64,000 bases of DNA from Sapria himalayana (lineage: Eukaryota > Streptophyta > Magnoliopsida > Malpighiales > Rafflesiaceae), in NCBI GenBank assembly GCA_029783825.1, contig JAREIK010000524.1:131587-195586 (forward strand), in the 5' to 3' direction. Within the stretch, counting starts at the first letter, position 1, and each line of letters starts with the position of its first letter. This document shows positions 12,548 through 22,880 of the stretch, piece by piece. The notes beneath the pieces were generated by a model, which saw nothing but the letters and a program-made list of their open reading frames with translations, searched no databases and was not told the origin of the DNA. The position numbers and the translations under genes are program-made.

Positions 12548-13356
12548 CTTGACTATCTTTCATTTAGTTTTTTGTGTGTCTATCTGTCTTTTTGCCTGAC
12601 TATCTATATGCTTGACTGCCTGTGTTCCTAACCATTTGTCTGCCTAACTTTTTGTATACCTGACTATCTATCTGTCTATCTGCCTATCTATCTATTTGTT
12701 TGTCTATTTGTTTGTCAACATTTCTGTGTATTATTCCATTTGTCTGTCTATTTATTCGTCTTATTGTTAATCTATTTATTTGTATTCAGTATGTTAGCAT
12801 ATTAGTTTGTCAGTCTATTGTCTACCAGTCTGCAATTCTATTAGTATGCCAGTCTATAACTCATTCAATCAGTTAGTCAGTCAGTGAGTTAGTTATTCAG
12901 ACTATCTATATGTCTATCTATCTATTTGTCTATATGTCTATTCATTTATCTGTCTATCTTTCTAACTATATATCTCTCTTTTTATCTATCTTTCTATCTC
13001 TCTATCTATATGTATCTTTATCTCACTATATCTCTATTTCTATATCTCTCTATCTCTTTCTCTATCTATCTCTCTATATCTTTATCTCTCTATCTTTGAA
13101 ACTCAATATCTCTCTAACTTTCAATTACTCTATCTCTTTCTATCCTTATCTATATATTTCTTTTTCTTTCTATGTATTTATATCTCACAATCTCTTTTTC
13201 TATCATTCTATCTATGTACTATCTCTCTATCTCTTTATCTTCATTTATATCTCTCAATCTCTAAATCTCAATATATATTTCTCTCTATATCTTTATCTAT
13301 CTATCTCTTTATCTCACTATCTCTCATTCTCTTTACCTACCTACCTACCTACCTAG
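12548..13356 (+). repeat. Higher-order satellite unit, copy 4
   Basis: The four blocks are at about 12548-12670, 12770-12905, 12965-13335 and 13334-13355. Each lies 1.27-1.32 kb from its counterpart in copy 3, so the offset is constant across the unit. The last block is ACCTACC repeated four times, ending in TAGC. Confidence 0.7.
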
Positions 13357-15175
13357 CTTGTTATCTATCGATCTATCGATCTATCTATTTATCTCTCTGT
13401 CTCTCTGTCTCTCTGTCTATCTATATTTCTCACTATCTGTCTCTCAATCTATTTCTCTGTCTTTATATCTATATTTATGTCTATTTGACTATCTCTCTAT
13501 CTCTCAATCTAACTATCTAATAATCTATCTATATGTCTATCTATCGATCTATTTATCTAATTTTCTGTCTATATATTTATCTATCTATCTGTATGTCTGT
13601 CTATCTATCTATCTATCTATTTATTTATCTTACTATATACCTATGTGTCAATCAATCAATCAATCTAATCTATTTATCTATCTATCTATCTATCTATCTT
13701 TATATCTGTCTATTATCTATCTATTTATATATCTATCCATCTCTCTATCTATCAACCAATCTATCTATTTATCTATCTTTCTCTCTATATCTTATTGACA
13801 ATTTTTGTATCTATCTATCTATCAATATGTTTATCTATATATCTATTTTATCTATCTATATGTCTGTCTATCTATCTAATTATCTAATTGTCTATTTGTC
13901 TATCTATCTAATTGTCTTTCTACATTTTTGTCTATTTATCAATCTGTCTATTTGTCTATCTTATAATATGTCTATCTGTCTTTTTGCCTATCTATATGTC
14001 TATCTATCTATCTTTAAATCTATTTATCTGTCTATATGTCTATTTGTCTATGTGTTTATGTGTCTACAATCAATATATCTATTTATTTATCTATAAATCT
14101 TTATTTTTTTGTATATATCTATATGTCTCTCGGTTAATTAATCTATCTATCTATCTATTGGACTATTTTTTTAATTTATCTATTTATTTATCTTTCTATC
14201 TGTCTATCTGTATATATGTCATCTGTATATCAATTTAGCTATCTATATGTCAATTTGTATATCTATCTATATGTCTATCTATATAACAACATTTCTTTCT
14301 ATATATCTATTTGTATATCTAACTATTTGTATATTTGTCTATTAGTCTATCTATATATCTATATATTTTTGTTTATCTATCTATCTTTCTATTTGTCTAT
14401 GTATGTACTTGTATATATGTTTATCTACCTGTCTATCTAACTATTTATCAATCTATGTGTATTTCTAGCTATTTGTCTATCTAATATTTGACAATCTGTC
14501 AATCTATTTATCTATCAATTGTTTATCTACCTTTTTGTCCATCTATTTTTCTATTTAACTATCTATCTATATATCTATATATCTATCTATATATCTATAT
14601 ATCTATCTATCTATTTATCTATCTCTCTGTCGATTTATATCTATCTATCTATCTAATTATTCATCTAAATATATATTTGTGTATCTATTTATCTTTTTAT
14701 TTGTCTATCTATCTATTTATTTTTGTGTCTATCTTCATATTTATCTATCAATCTATCATTCTATAAATATATGTCTCTATATATCTATCTATCTATCCAT
14801 TTAACTATATAACTATATTGTCTATTTATTTGTCAATCTGCTTATTTTCCTAAATACCTATTTGTCGATCATTCTATATTTTTATCTACCTATCTATCTA
14901 TACGTAAATCTATTTATCTATCTATATGTATATTTGTATATATATATCTATTAGTCAATCTCTTTATCTTGTAATCTATCTATTTGTCTATCTATCTATC
15001 TTTCTATCATTTTATCTATCTATCTGTCTATGTCTCTATATATATACATATCTATTTGTCTATCTATCTATCTGTCTATCTATTTGTTGTATCTGACTAG
15101 TCTCTCAATTTATCTTTCTTTCTGTCTGTATATGTCTATATATCAGTTTATCTATCTTTCTGTCTATTTATCTAT

Positions 15176-15535
15176 CTATTAGTCTGTCAGATTGTTATTG
15201 TCTCAGTCTATCAGTCAATCTATATATATTTCTTTTTATCTTTCTGTTTGTCTATCTATCAATCTATCTATCTCTCTATCTTTCTAACTCTCTATCTCTA
15301 TATAACTTTCTTTCTTTATCTATCAATCTCTTTATCTATCAATCTCTCTATCTTTCTATTTCTCTATCTCTCTATCTATGTATCTCTATATCTTTATCTC
15401 TCTATCTCTTTATTCCTCTATCTCTATATATCTCTATCTCCCTTTCTTTCTTTTTTCTACTTCTCTTTCCATCTACCTCTCTATCTCTTTCTCTCTACTT
15501 GCTTACCTGCCTACCTACATACATACCTTCCTAGC
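15176..15535 (+). repeat. Higher-order satellite unit, copy 5 (short)
   Basis: A TTAGTCTGTCAG block (about 15176-15225) is followed by a TATCTC-rich block (15268-15498) and a CTTACCTGCCTACCTAC block (15499-15535). The CTTGACT block is not evident. Confidence 0.6.
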
Positions 15536-16335
15536 TATCTATCTATTTAATTATTTTTCAACCTATCTATTTGTCAATTTGTCTATCTCACTATTTGTCG
15601 ATGTGTCAATAAGTCTCTTTTTCTCTTTGTCTATATGTTTGTCTCTTATATGTATTCCTATCTATCTTTTTATCTCTACATCTTCAAATCTCTTTATATG
15701 TCTATCAGACTATTTATTGATCAATCTATGTCTATCTGACTATCTATCAAAAATATGTCTATCTATCTGTTTATCTGTGTATCTATCTATCTATATGTCT
15801 ATCCATCTATATGTCTATCTGTCTATCTATTTATCTATCTATCTTTCTATCTATCTTTCTATCTATCTTTCTTTCTATTTTTCTATCTATCTATCTATCT
15901 ATCGATCAACCTCTCTATCTGTCAATATATCTGTTTGTCTAAATGTCTATTTGTCTATTTATTGATATGTCTATCTGCAGATCTATCTTTCTATCTATTT
16001 ATCTATCTATCTATCTAGTTGTCAATTTGTCTATCTATCTGTCTTTCTACATGTCTAACTGTCTATATGTATAATTTTTTGACTATCTATTTATCTACTT
16101 GTCTAACTGTATATCTATCTAATATTCTATCTATCTATAAATCTATATTTTATCTATTTATCTATGTCTAAGTGTCTAGCAATCAGTATTTGTATATTAG
16201 TCTAACTCTATATTTGTCTATATATATGTGCCTATATGTCTACCTATCTATCTATCTATTTATCTAGCTGTCTATTTAATATTTATTTATTTGTCAATCT
16301 TTCTATCAATCTAAATGTCTATCTATCTATATGTC

Positions 16336-17120
16336 TTTTTTTGGAAAGTTTGTTTTATTAATAAAAAGCCCTCTCTTTTGATGGAGGAATATCATTTTTA
16401 CAATCTATAACTACCCTTATCCCTTTTACACCCTTGAGTAAAATAAAATAAACAAGAGAAAATGCATTATGCTTGAAGTGACTCTTCTTTCCTTTCTCTA
16501 AATACACCCATTTACTTTGATTATGTGTTTATACTGCTTAACCTTGTCTACTTTGTCTTTTATCTCTCTTTCCCTTGTACTTTTTAGCTGGCTCCCTTCA
16601 CATCAGCATCCTTATAACTGCTGCCATCCTGCCTTAATTGAAATTTTGCCAGCCTTTTTGTTGTTTTAATCATATTCCTCCTATCCTAATTATGCTTTTG
16701 ACCTGCACATCAAGCACATAAAACCAAGGACACAATTGATAGAGTATATCTACTTTCTGACCAGCATGTGCTTCTTCCTTGCAAGCTATTTGATCATCAT
16801 CATATAGCATGCCAGACTTTCTGCCTAGTATTGTACATCCAATACACTTCAAGCAACCATAGCAGAATATGTATTTACTAAATCCACCATTAATCCCTTT
16901 TACATCCTTAATGAGATAAATAAAACAAGCATATTCTGCTTGTAGTGAATCTTCTTGTGTTTGGCATATCATCCTAGATTTAGTGCATTTTCACCAAGCT
17001 TCCTTTGCCTTTGATTGTATCCAATATGTATAAACCATGGCAGCTTCAACACTCCTCTCCTCGCACCAAGCTCTCCTTCCATCGACAACTAGCTAAGATA
17101 ACCAACAAACAAACTTCCCA
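16336..17120 (-). mobile_element. A-tailed retroelement end or solo LTR-like segment
   Basis: Read on the minus strand, the segment starts TGGGAAGTTTG (17120) and ends CAAACTTTCCA (16342), which are inverted copies matching at 10 of 11 positions with TG...CA ends as in an LTR. The last 110 bp or so, including ATTCCTCC, AAAAGAGAGGGCT and an AATAAA just before the end, is homologous to the end of the element at 49542-50212. An A-run follows the end in both. No 5-bp target duplication is seen, which argues against a simple solo LTR; the alternative is the polyadenylated 3' end of LINE copy 2. A 100-residue open frame at 16670-16972 (minus) is not recognisable and is probably chance. Confidence 0.5.
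16405..16960 (-). repeat. Diverged internal direct duplication (~75 bp)
   Basis: On the + strand, CCCTTTTACACCCTTGAGTA and following bases near 16418-16487 reappear as CCCTTTTACATCCTTAATGA near 16890-16957. Both continue through AAACAAG and GCTTG...AGTGA to TCTTCTT. The spacing is about 475 bp. Such repeats are common in LTR U3 regions but do not prove one. Confidence 0.7.
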
Positions 17121-17610
17121 AGACATGGCATTACATAATCTAATTACCTTTTAAAACCACTTGGAGCCAGGATACTATTCCTTATCTGCAGATAGTTATA
17201 GCATGAGAAAACAAGGAGCACTTACACCTTTGGGTTCTCATGGTCCTTGACTGTTTTCCTCATGTTGTATAGGCACAAAACAGAAACAAAAGTCCAAAAT
17301 TGAATATATTGAATAATTACAAACCTTTGCACCTTGTTAGGCTCCCCTTAGGACCGGGGAGGCTTTTTTTGCCATTAATCCTTCACCTGGACTTATAACA
17401 GTAGTAAGTAGGCGTTAGCAAAAAACTTAGGCCCTTTCTAGGGTAGGAATTTCTGCCTACTCTAGGGCAGATATTCGTCTCAATATTTTTATGTATATAG
17501 GTTCCTCCCTTTTTTTAATCTCTAGTTTCTTTTATTCTGATATATAGAAATTCAATTTTGCCCAGTTCTATCAAACATTTAAACCTAATGGGTACCCTAT
17601 CCCCCTCAAA
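17121..17610 (-). other. Non-coding stretch: LINE copy 2 3' UTR and unassigned bases
   Basis: The part nearest the RNase H stop (about 17300-17610) is best read as LINE 3' UTR. It has low coding potential, a GC-rich stem-loop at 17340-17363 and then an AT-rich TTGTAATTATTCAATATATT segment on the minus strand, which resembles the ends of plant LINEs. I cannot assign 17121-17300; it has no open frame and no polypurine tract next to the LTR-like end at 17120. Confidence 0.55.
17340..17363 (-). other. GC-rich stem-loop in the LINE copy 2 3' UTR
   Basis: On the LINE sense strand, GCCTCCCC, an 8-base loop and GGGGAGCC form a hairpin with a 6-bp perfect core plus an outer pair after one mismatch. 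It stands out in an AT-rich background. In several LINE families a 3' hairpin is the RT recognition site; that role here is inferred. Confidence 0.5.
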
Positions 17611-18267
17611 TTATTGTGCTCCTTTTTTCCTTCCTTCTACGGCTAATTTATCCGCTAGTGCGTTAGCTTCTCTATATATATGTTTTATTTGTCCTTTTAT
17701 TTCTATTAAGGTCTTTCTAATGTTATCAATCTCTTCTTCTAATTGCCATAAGTATGCCTTACTTTGTATTAGATGCACTAATATTTTTGAGTCCACTTGC
17801 GCTTGAATATTTAGGTAGTTAGTTTCTTTACATATTTGCAAACCCCCTTGCAGGGCCTTAATCTCCGCATGTAGTGCAGAGAGGGCTGTGAATCTAAAAG
17901 TAAATGCTTTCAATACTTTGCCCTCTTCATTTCTTATAGATCCTCCTCCTCCTGCTTCTCCCATCTCTCTCTTGAAACTCCCATCCATGGTTAGCACTAA
18001 GCCTCCCTGCAATGGTTTGTTCCAGCTAACTATTTTAATAGTTGGTGTCTTCTTTGTTATGTTTGCTAGGCTCCATGCTTTTCTTCTATATTCATCTACT
18101 TCGATTGTTCTCACTTTTATTGGGCTGCAAGTAGTGATGAATGCACTTTCTTTTTTGATTTCTTTTAGTATGTCTTTAGCTTTCATTTCAACATTCTGAA
18201 ACTGACATTTGTTTATCGTTTCCATAAACACCAAACCACTATGTGAGGAATAAAATTTTTTATCCAT
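17611..18267 (-). pseudogene. LINE copy 2 ORF2 C-terminus, RNase H domain
   Basis: The 218-residue open frame holds a plant LINE RNase H domain (RVT_3 type), which degrades the RNA strand of the RNA-DNA hybrid during reverse transcription. The four acidic active-site positions are visible: Asp95 in LTMDGSFK, Glu135 in HAEIKAL, Asp159 in QVDSK and Asp206 in NALADKLA. The preceding SWNKP (residues 81-85) is the usual lead-in. The domain looks intact, with a normal end at KKGAQ. It is separated from the upstream zf-RVT by stops, so it could only be made as part of a broken ORF2. Met1 is simply the first Met after the last stop. Confidence 0.92.
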
Positions 18268-18359
18268 TTTAAAATTTTGTTTTTTGTTTGCTTTTTTGAC
18301 TAGTTCTCTAATCTATTTCTTAGAGACACTACACTCTTCTCTATTTCTGCTTCAGCTTC

Positions 18360-18593
18360 CTATTTGTTCCATACTTTCAATGCAATCTTGCCCATTGAAA
18401 ATAAGTGATTTGCACTTTCAGTCTCTTGATAACAACAATCACATCTGGATACTAGTTTTATGCCCTTTTTTTGAATGTTTTCGTCTACAGGGATGATATT
18501 AGTAAATATTTTCCACATAAGCACATTTGTCTTTTGAGGCAAATCTTTTATCCAGAGCTCTTTAAGTTGTGGAGGTCTTCTGCTATGAACCAA
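18360..18593 (-). pseudogene. LINE copy 2 zf-RVT zinc-binding domain
   Basis: This fragment carries the zf-RVT signature found between RT and RNase H in plant LINEs. It has LKELWIKDLPQKTNVLMW, IIPVDENIQKKGI, then CDCC at residues 51-54, ETESANHLF with His63, and ALKVW. The position normally held by the last Cys is Gly68, so the zinc site is probably broken. Stops on both sides cut it off from RT and RNase H. Confidence 0.87.
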
Positions 18594-18686
18594 CCCTTTG
18601 GCGTTTTTTAATGTGAAGTTGTCCTATGGGGTTAGAATCCATTTCCATCCATTTTTGATCAAGATAGAATGTTTTTCTACTAAGCT

Positions 18687-20160
18687 CTATTGTTTACACA
18701 TCAATTTCCAACTTTTAGTCACTTTTTTGAGATTTTTAAATGGCTTGTTTCCTAACCCATATTTTGCGTTTAAGTAAGATGCCCATATGTTATCATTTGC
18801 TTTTAATCTCCAATAGTTTTTGCATGCCAGAGCTTTGCCCATATCATTTAGACTAGTGAAGCCTAGTCCTGCCTCTTCTTTTGGAAAGCATAAATCCTTC
18901 CATTTTTTCCAATGTAATTTATTTTTTCCTTCTTTTTTCCCCATAAGAAGTTAGCCATTTCTTTTTTTATTTTTTTATAATACTTTTTGGTGGTTGCGTC
19001 GCCATGAGGATGTGAGTTAACGATCCGTGCAACAGATGAGTGATTAATGTTATTTTTCCTGCCATATTTAGTAAGTTCTCTTTCCATCCGGCAATCTTTT
19101 GCCTTATCTTGTTCAGTTTAAACGACAAGTATTCCTCCTTCATTCTTCCTTCGTAGATTGGGCATCCCAGGTACATTATTGCTCCTATACTCTGGGCAAA
19201 ACCAGTGACTACTTTAATCCTTTGAGCTATGTCCTCTGCTATTTTAGCTGCTATCATGAAATGACATTTATTCTTATTTAGCATTTGTCCTGATTCCTCT
19301 TCTAGTGTTTAAAGAAGTTCCATCAGACATTTCATGGATCTGCTACTAGCATTTGTAATTATAATCAGATCATCTGCGTATGCCAAGCAGCATACTAATG
19401 GTGTATTTTTAGGTTGTTTATAGGCTAGTATATTGCCCTTCCTGACTTGCGCCTTCAAGTTTGTTATAAAGAGTTCTAAATATATGTTAAATAAAGAGTG
19501 AGATAATGGGTCTCCTTACCTAAGGCCTCTATATGGTTTAAATTCTTCACCTATCTTTCCATTTATTAGAATTTTGACACTTGACACTAGATATGCATCT
19601 GTATATAATGTCTATCCAGAATTTCAAGAAATCCCATTCTTCTCATTAGATAGCACAAAATGTCCCATTCGACCCGGTCAAAAGCTTTTGACAGAGAGAG
19701 CTCATGATTACGTTATGACCTCTCACCTTAGACCCTATATCCCTCATCATTTCTGATGCAAGGCTAATATTTTTCGTTATCAACTTGTTTTTAATAAAAC
19801 CTGATTGTTCTGTGATATGATATTAGGAAGTAACCTACTCAGTCTGTTCTGGAGAATTTTAGCTAGAATTTTATAAATTGTGTTACATAGGCTAATTGGC
19901 CTATAGTTTTCTCCTTTCTGTGAGTTATTCTTCTTGGGAATCAGAACTATGTATGAGCTGGCCGATGATTTTGAGATTTTTGCGCCCATGAAAATTCAGA
20001 TTAAAGCTTCTATTATTTTCTTTTTGATTATACTCCAGCATCTTTGAAAAAATCCATATTTCCATCCATTTGGGCCCGTAGAGCATTCTTTATTGGCATT
20101 AAAAAACTGCCTCTTTCACTTCTACTTCCGTGGCAATTTCTGCCAGAATTTTATTATCTT
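18687..20160 (-). pseudogene. LINE copy 2 ORF2 reverse transcriptase (decayed)
   Basis: RT is spread over several frames. The fingers segment VLIPKKNNSQKGENYRPISL lies in 19780-19989. Motif A has its KAFDRVEW part near 19665-19690, but the bases before it are shifted, so the first Asp is not readable. LAYADD is at about 19368-19388, read with a stop a few codons later. The thumb has YLGCPIYEGRMKEEY and IAGWK in 18967-19284. The connection segment, with AGLGFTSLNDMGKALACKNYW, is in 18687-18944. The YADD box survives, but at least five breaks make the enzyme impossible. It aligns throughout with copy 1 at 1-1250. Confidence 0.9.
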
Positions 20161-20750
20161 CTTCAGAAATTCTTTTTTTCAATTTATTTTATTAATGTGC
20201 ATTTCCTACCTACATTTGACCCACTTAGATGAGTTTTGAAGAACTCTTCTAATTCTTTTTTAATATCCTCCTCTCTTTCTAATCACTCTCCGTTGATTCC
20301 TTTGAGACCTTTTATTCCTAATTTTTGATTTTTAATTTTTACCAATGTGTTGAAAAATTTCGTATTTTTATCTCCATCTTTTAGCCATTTTATTTTAGCT
20401 CTTTATTTCCAAAAGACTTCTTCCATATGCATTTTGAGTCTCGATTCGGCTTTTGCTTTGCTAAGCTCCATTCTAGATGGGTCATCTTGTTTAACTTCAT
20501 ATTCTACCTCTAAGGCTGTTACTTTCTCCTCAACTTCCTGGATTTTTGAAACAATATTACCAAATACCTCATTTTTCTATTTATTGAGACCCTGGCATAG
20601 TGCGCGCAGTTTTTGTCCCAATATCTGCATGGGGTTACCCAAAGTAGGCTTTTCCCATGAATCTCTCACTACAGCCTCGAAATCCTTGTGCATACCCCAC
20701 ATGTTTTGGAAAATAAACCTTTTCTGGTTTATTTTTTTTTTGCAATGTAA
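20161..20750 (-). pseudogene. LINE copy 2 ORF2 endonuclease-RT linker
   Basis: This stretch corresponds to copy 1 positions 1260-1850. On the minus strand it encodes short charged, helix-rich fragments in broken frames, including an ALAKAESRLKMHMEE-like segment near 20420-20470 shared with copy 1. No separate domain is known for this linker. Confidence 0.65.
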
Positions 20751-21415
20751 TCAATAGTGGGCTATGATCAAGCTGGTTCTGCTTAAATGCTGGACCTTTA
20801 TTTCGCCCATTTTATCTAGCCATTGAGTATTAACTAGCACCCGATCGAGTCTCGACCAGATCGCTCCTTTTTTCCTCCAGTCATTACACAATGTGAAATT
20901 TGGTCCTAGATAATCTATCTCTATAAAATTTGCACCGGCAATAGCCTCGTTAAATTGTGATATAGCTATCGGGTTGGGAGGCCTACCACCTTTTTTCTCG
21001 ATAGTGTTTCTGATCACATTTGAAATCTCCTCCTATGATCCATGTTTATTTTCTGGCTAATAATGAATTCATCTTGTGCCAAAGCATTTTTCTAATCTCC
21101 CTCCCATTACTTGCATATACTACCGAATAAATAGCTTCCGAGTGTTTTCCTATTTTAAAGCTGATAATTTGATCATTTTCTACTATTATTTCTATGTCCA
21201 TAGAGTTGTTCCACACAACCCATATCTTATCATTTTGATTTGAAAATGCCTTATGTAGAACTATCTTCGTCTTATAATTCTCAATCTGATTTTTATCTAC
21301 CATTGGTTAAGTCAATGCAACTATTTTAATTGTATGGATTTTAATTAAATTCCTAATTCTATTAAATGTAGGAGTGTTCGCTGCTCCTCTTATATTCCAA
21401 AAATAGACTATTCAT
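20751..21415 (-). pseudogene. LINE copy 2 ORF2 N-terminus, APE-like endonuclease (decayed)
   Basis: Two open pieces, 21046-21303 and 20751-21017, align with the copy 1 endonuclease. They carry NYKTKIVLHKAFSN, SVVYASNGRE, then EKKGGRPPNPIAISQFNEA, the SRLDRVLVN segment and IIAHY. The N-terminal piece at about 21415 (LFLEYKRSSE) is a degenerate form of the CLYWNIRG region. The GGD motif near 21030 is lost at the frame break between the pieces. Confidence 0.87.
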
Positions 21416-22092
21416 TTTAAGTGTATTTCATTTACTCTTGTTATGCATTTTGACTCACATTTTAGATTTATATGTTTTTTCTTATTTCTTAAAGTCTTGC
21501 TTGAGCTCGGTGGGGCTTGTTTTATTCACTTTGGAATATATTTCTTTTACTTCTTTCTAGTTTCCTAATTTCTTCCAAGGCTTTTTATATGCTTTTTGGT
21601 GCATTCCTAATTGAGTGGTTATTTAGCCCTATGTCGTCAAATGGAGCTTTATGTACCACCATGGAATCTTCTTTGGTACTAGTGGATAATGGCTCGCTTT
21701 TCGCCTCCACTTCTTCTTCCAATAGCAAATTATATTCTGCCAAGTTGAAATGTTCCATGCTTTTGTGTGATAATTTTTCCTCACTCCTCCCTCTAAGCTC
21801 GACCTTCCTCCCTCCTCTTTCTATCATTTCAAACTCCATAGGAGTTTCCTCTAGCCATTTTCTAATCTCCTCTCTCTTGTCCTTGTTTAGGATTCCCTCC
21901 TCTATCCTCCCCTCTTCTCCCTCTAGTCCCACCACCCCTTTCACTATTCTCATGTTCCTCTTCTCTAGCTTCTACCCTTCCCACCTCTACTATTTCTCAC
22001 TCCTCCCCCCTATTTTCTTCTCCCTCTTTTTTCTTTCTATCTGCCACCAAGCATTCCTCTTTTAGGTGCCCCATTTTGAGACAGTTTAAGCA
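21416..22092 (-). pseudogene. LINE copy 2 ORF1, 3' half with CCHC knuckle
   Basis: Downstream of the hAT insertion the minus strand resumes ORF1 at the zinc knuckle YCLNCLKMGHLKEEC (about 22050-22095), an intact CX2CX4HX4C. A basic-acidic low-complexity tail follows, then the charged C-terminal segment in 21585-21953 with REEIRKWLEETPMEFE and LLLEEEVEAKSE. The knuckle is better preserved here than in copy 1. The frame changes near 21990, and a stop closes the tail at 21585. Confidence 0.85.
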
Positions 22093-22100
22093 GTAAGAGG
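22093..22100. repeat. hAT target-site duplication, left copy
   Basis: GTAAGAGG directly precedes the left terminal repeat. The right copy is GTAATAGG; 7 of 8 bases match, and 8 bp is the hAT target duplication length. Confidence 0.88.
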
Positions 22101-22450
22101 TAGAGATGTCAACCGTGTCGGGCTGGCCCTGCCCGGAACGTGGGATGGCACGGTTCGGCCTTGCCTGGGCCAGAAAAATCCCAAGCATGGGTAAGGCACG
22201 AGCCGTGCCGTGCCGGGCCTGACCCGGCACGGTTTGGTGCCCGTGGCATGGCACACCGGCATGGGTTCGTCCTGTGTCCCCCTCGCTTCGCCTCTCCCGC
22301 AAAAAAGACCGCGGGTTGGGTCTGATTGGACTCGGCTCGCGGTCCCCCGAGCCGATCCAATTTCACCCCCCCACCCCAACGAGCAAAAAAAAAAATTTTA
22401 ATTTCAGCCGTTGGATCTTGCCTCCAACGGCTAGGGGGCAGAATCCAACG
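22101..22450. repeat. hAT left terminal and subterminal repeats
   Basis: The terminal repeat is followed by clustered CCGTGCC, GGCACGG and CCCGGCACGG motifs in both orientations, then by GCCGTTGGATC/CCAACGGC palindromic segments near 22408-22450. In Ac-type elements such subterminal motifs bind transposase. Short GC-rich open frames here on both strands are by-products of the repeats. Confidence 0.85.
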
Positions 22451-22880
22451 GCCCTCATGATTCTGCCCCCTAAAAAATTAAAAAAAAACAAAAAAAAAAC
22501 AAACAAAATGACTATTTTTTAAAAAAATATTTTTTTAATCTATAAATTCCACCCCCTCCCCTTTCTATAACATTTATGTTTGTCATAAATATTTTTTCTC
22601 TCAAATCTCACATTTTCTATCTCAAAAATCTTGCTCATCTCTCTCGGGACTAGAGATTTCGGCATTCGACTTGGATTTTCGGGAATCTCAACTTAAGTTT
22701 TGAATTTTCAGCTTGACTATGGTGAACCATGCACGTGATCGACCTCATTGCTTTTACCGGGTAATTATTTTAAGTTTTTTTTACTCTCTCTAGTTTCCCT
22801 CTCTAGAACAAAAATAGAAAATATTAAAATCAGTCATCAAGTCTCTAAATAACTATTCTTAATTACTAAAATCCTAAAAA
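22451..22880 (+). other. hAT 5' leader region
   Basis: This AT-rich, non-coding stretch lies between the subterminal repeats and the transposase. A TATAAATTCCACCCCC segment near 22541 could be a TATA box about 340 bp before the start codon, which suits the long leaders of hAT elements. No further support. Confidence 0.4.

Larger units (their letters stand above)
4129..16335 (+). repeat. Satellite array A: degenerate (TCTA)n, 12.2 kb
   Basis: Nearly all of this stretch is TCTA tetranucleotide with substitutions giving TTTA, TTTG, CAAT, TGTC and similar units, interrupted by pure (TA)n tracts. The + strand is C/T-rich. Unit phase is mostly kept, so every + frame reads Ser-Ile-Tyr-Leu without stops; the many long open frames are an artefact of this. 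No gene, tRNA or promoter is visible. Blocks of distinct variant units recur in a fixed order, forming a higher-order repeat. It begins against the LINE copy 1 5' end and stops at a T-run at 16336. Confidence 0.96.

Noticed and set aside
4129..16335. CRISPR array or telomeric repeat
   Set aside because: The repeats are contiguous tetramers without spacers, and TTTAGGG is absent.
16670..16972. 100-residue open frame with several Cys as a zinc protein
   Set aside because: No known Cys spacing, no neighbour and no support; it lies in an LTR-like or 3' UTR segment.
22086..22522. GC-rich open frames on both strands
   Set aside because: They fall in the hAT subterminal repeats and read as Gly/Ala/Pro/Arg low-complexity sequence.
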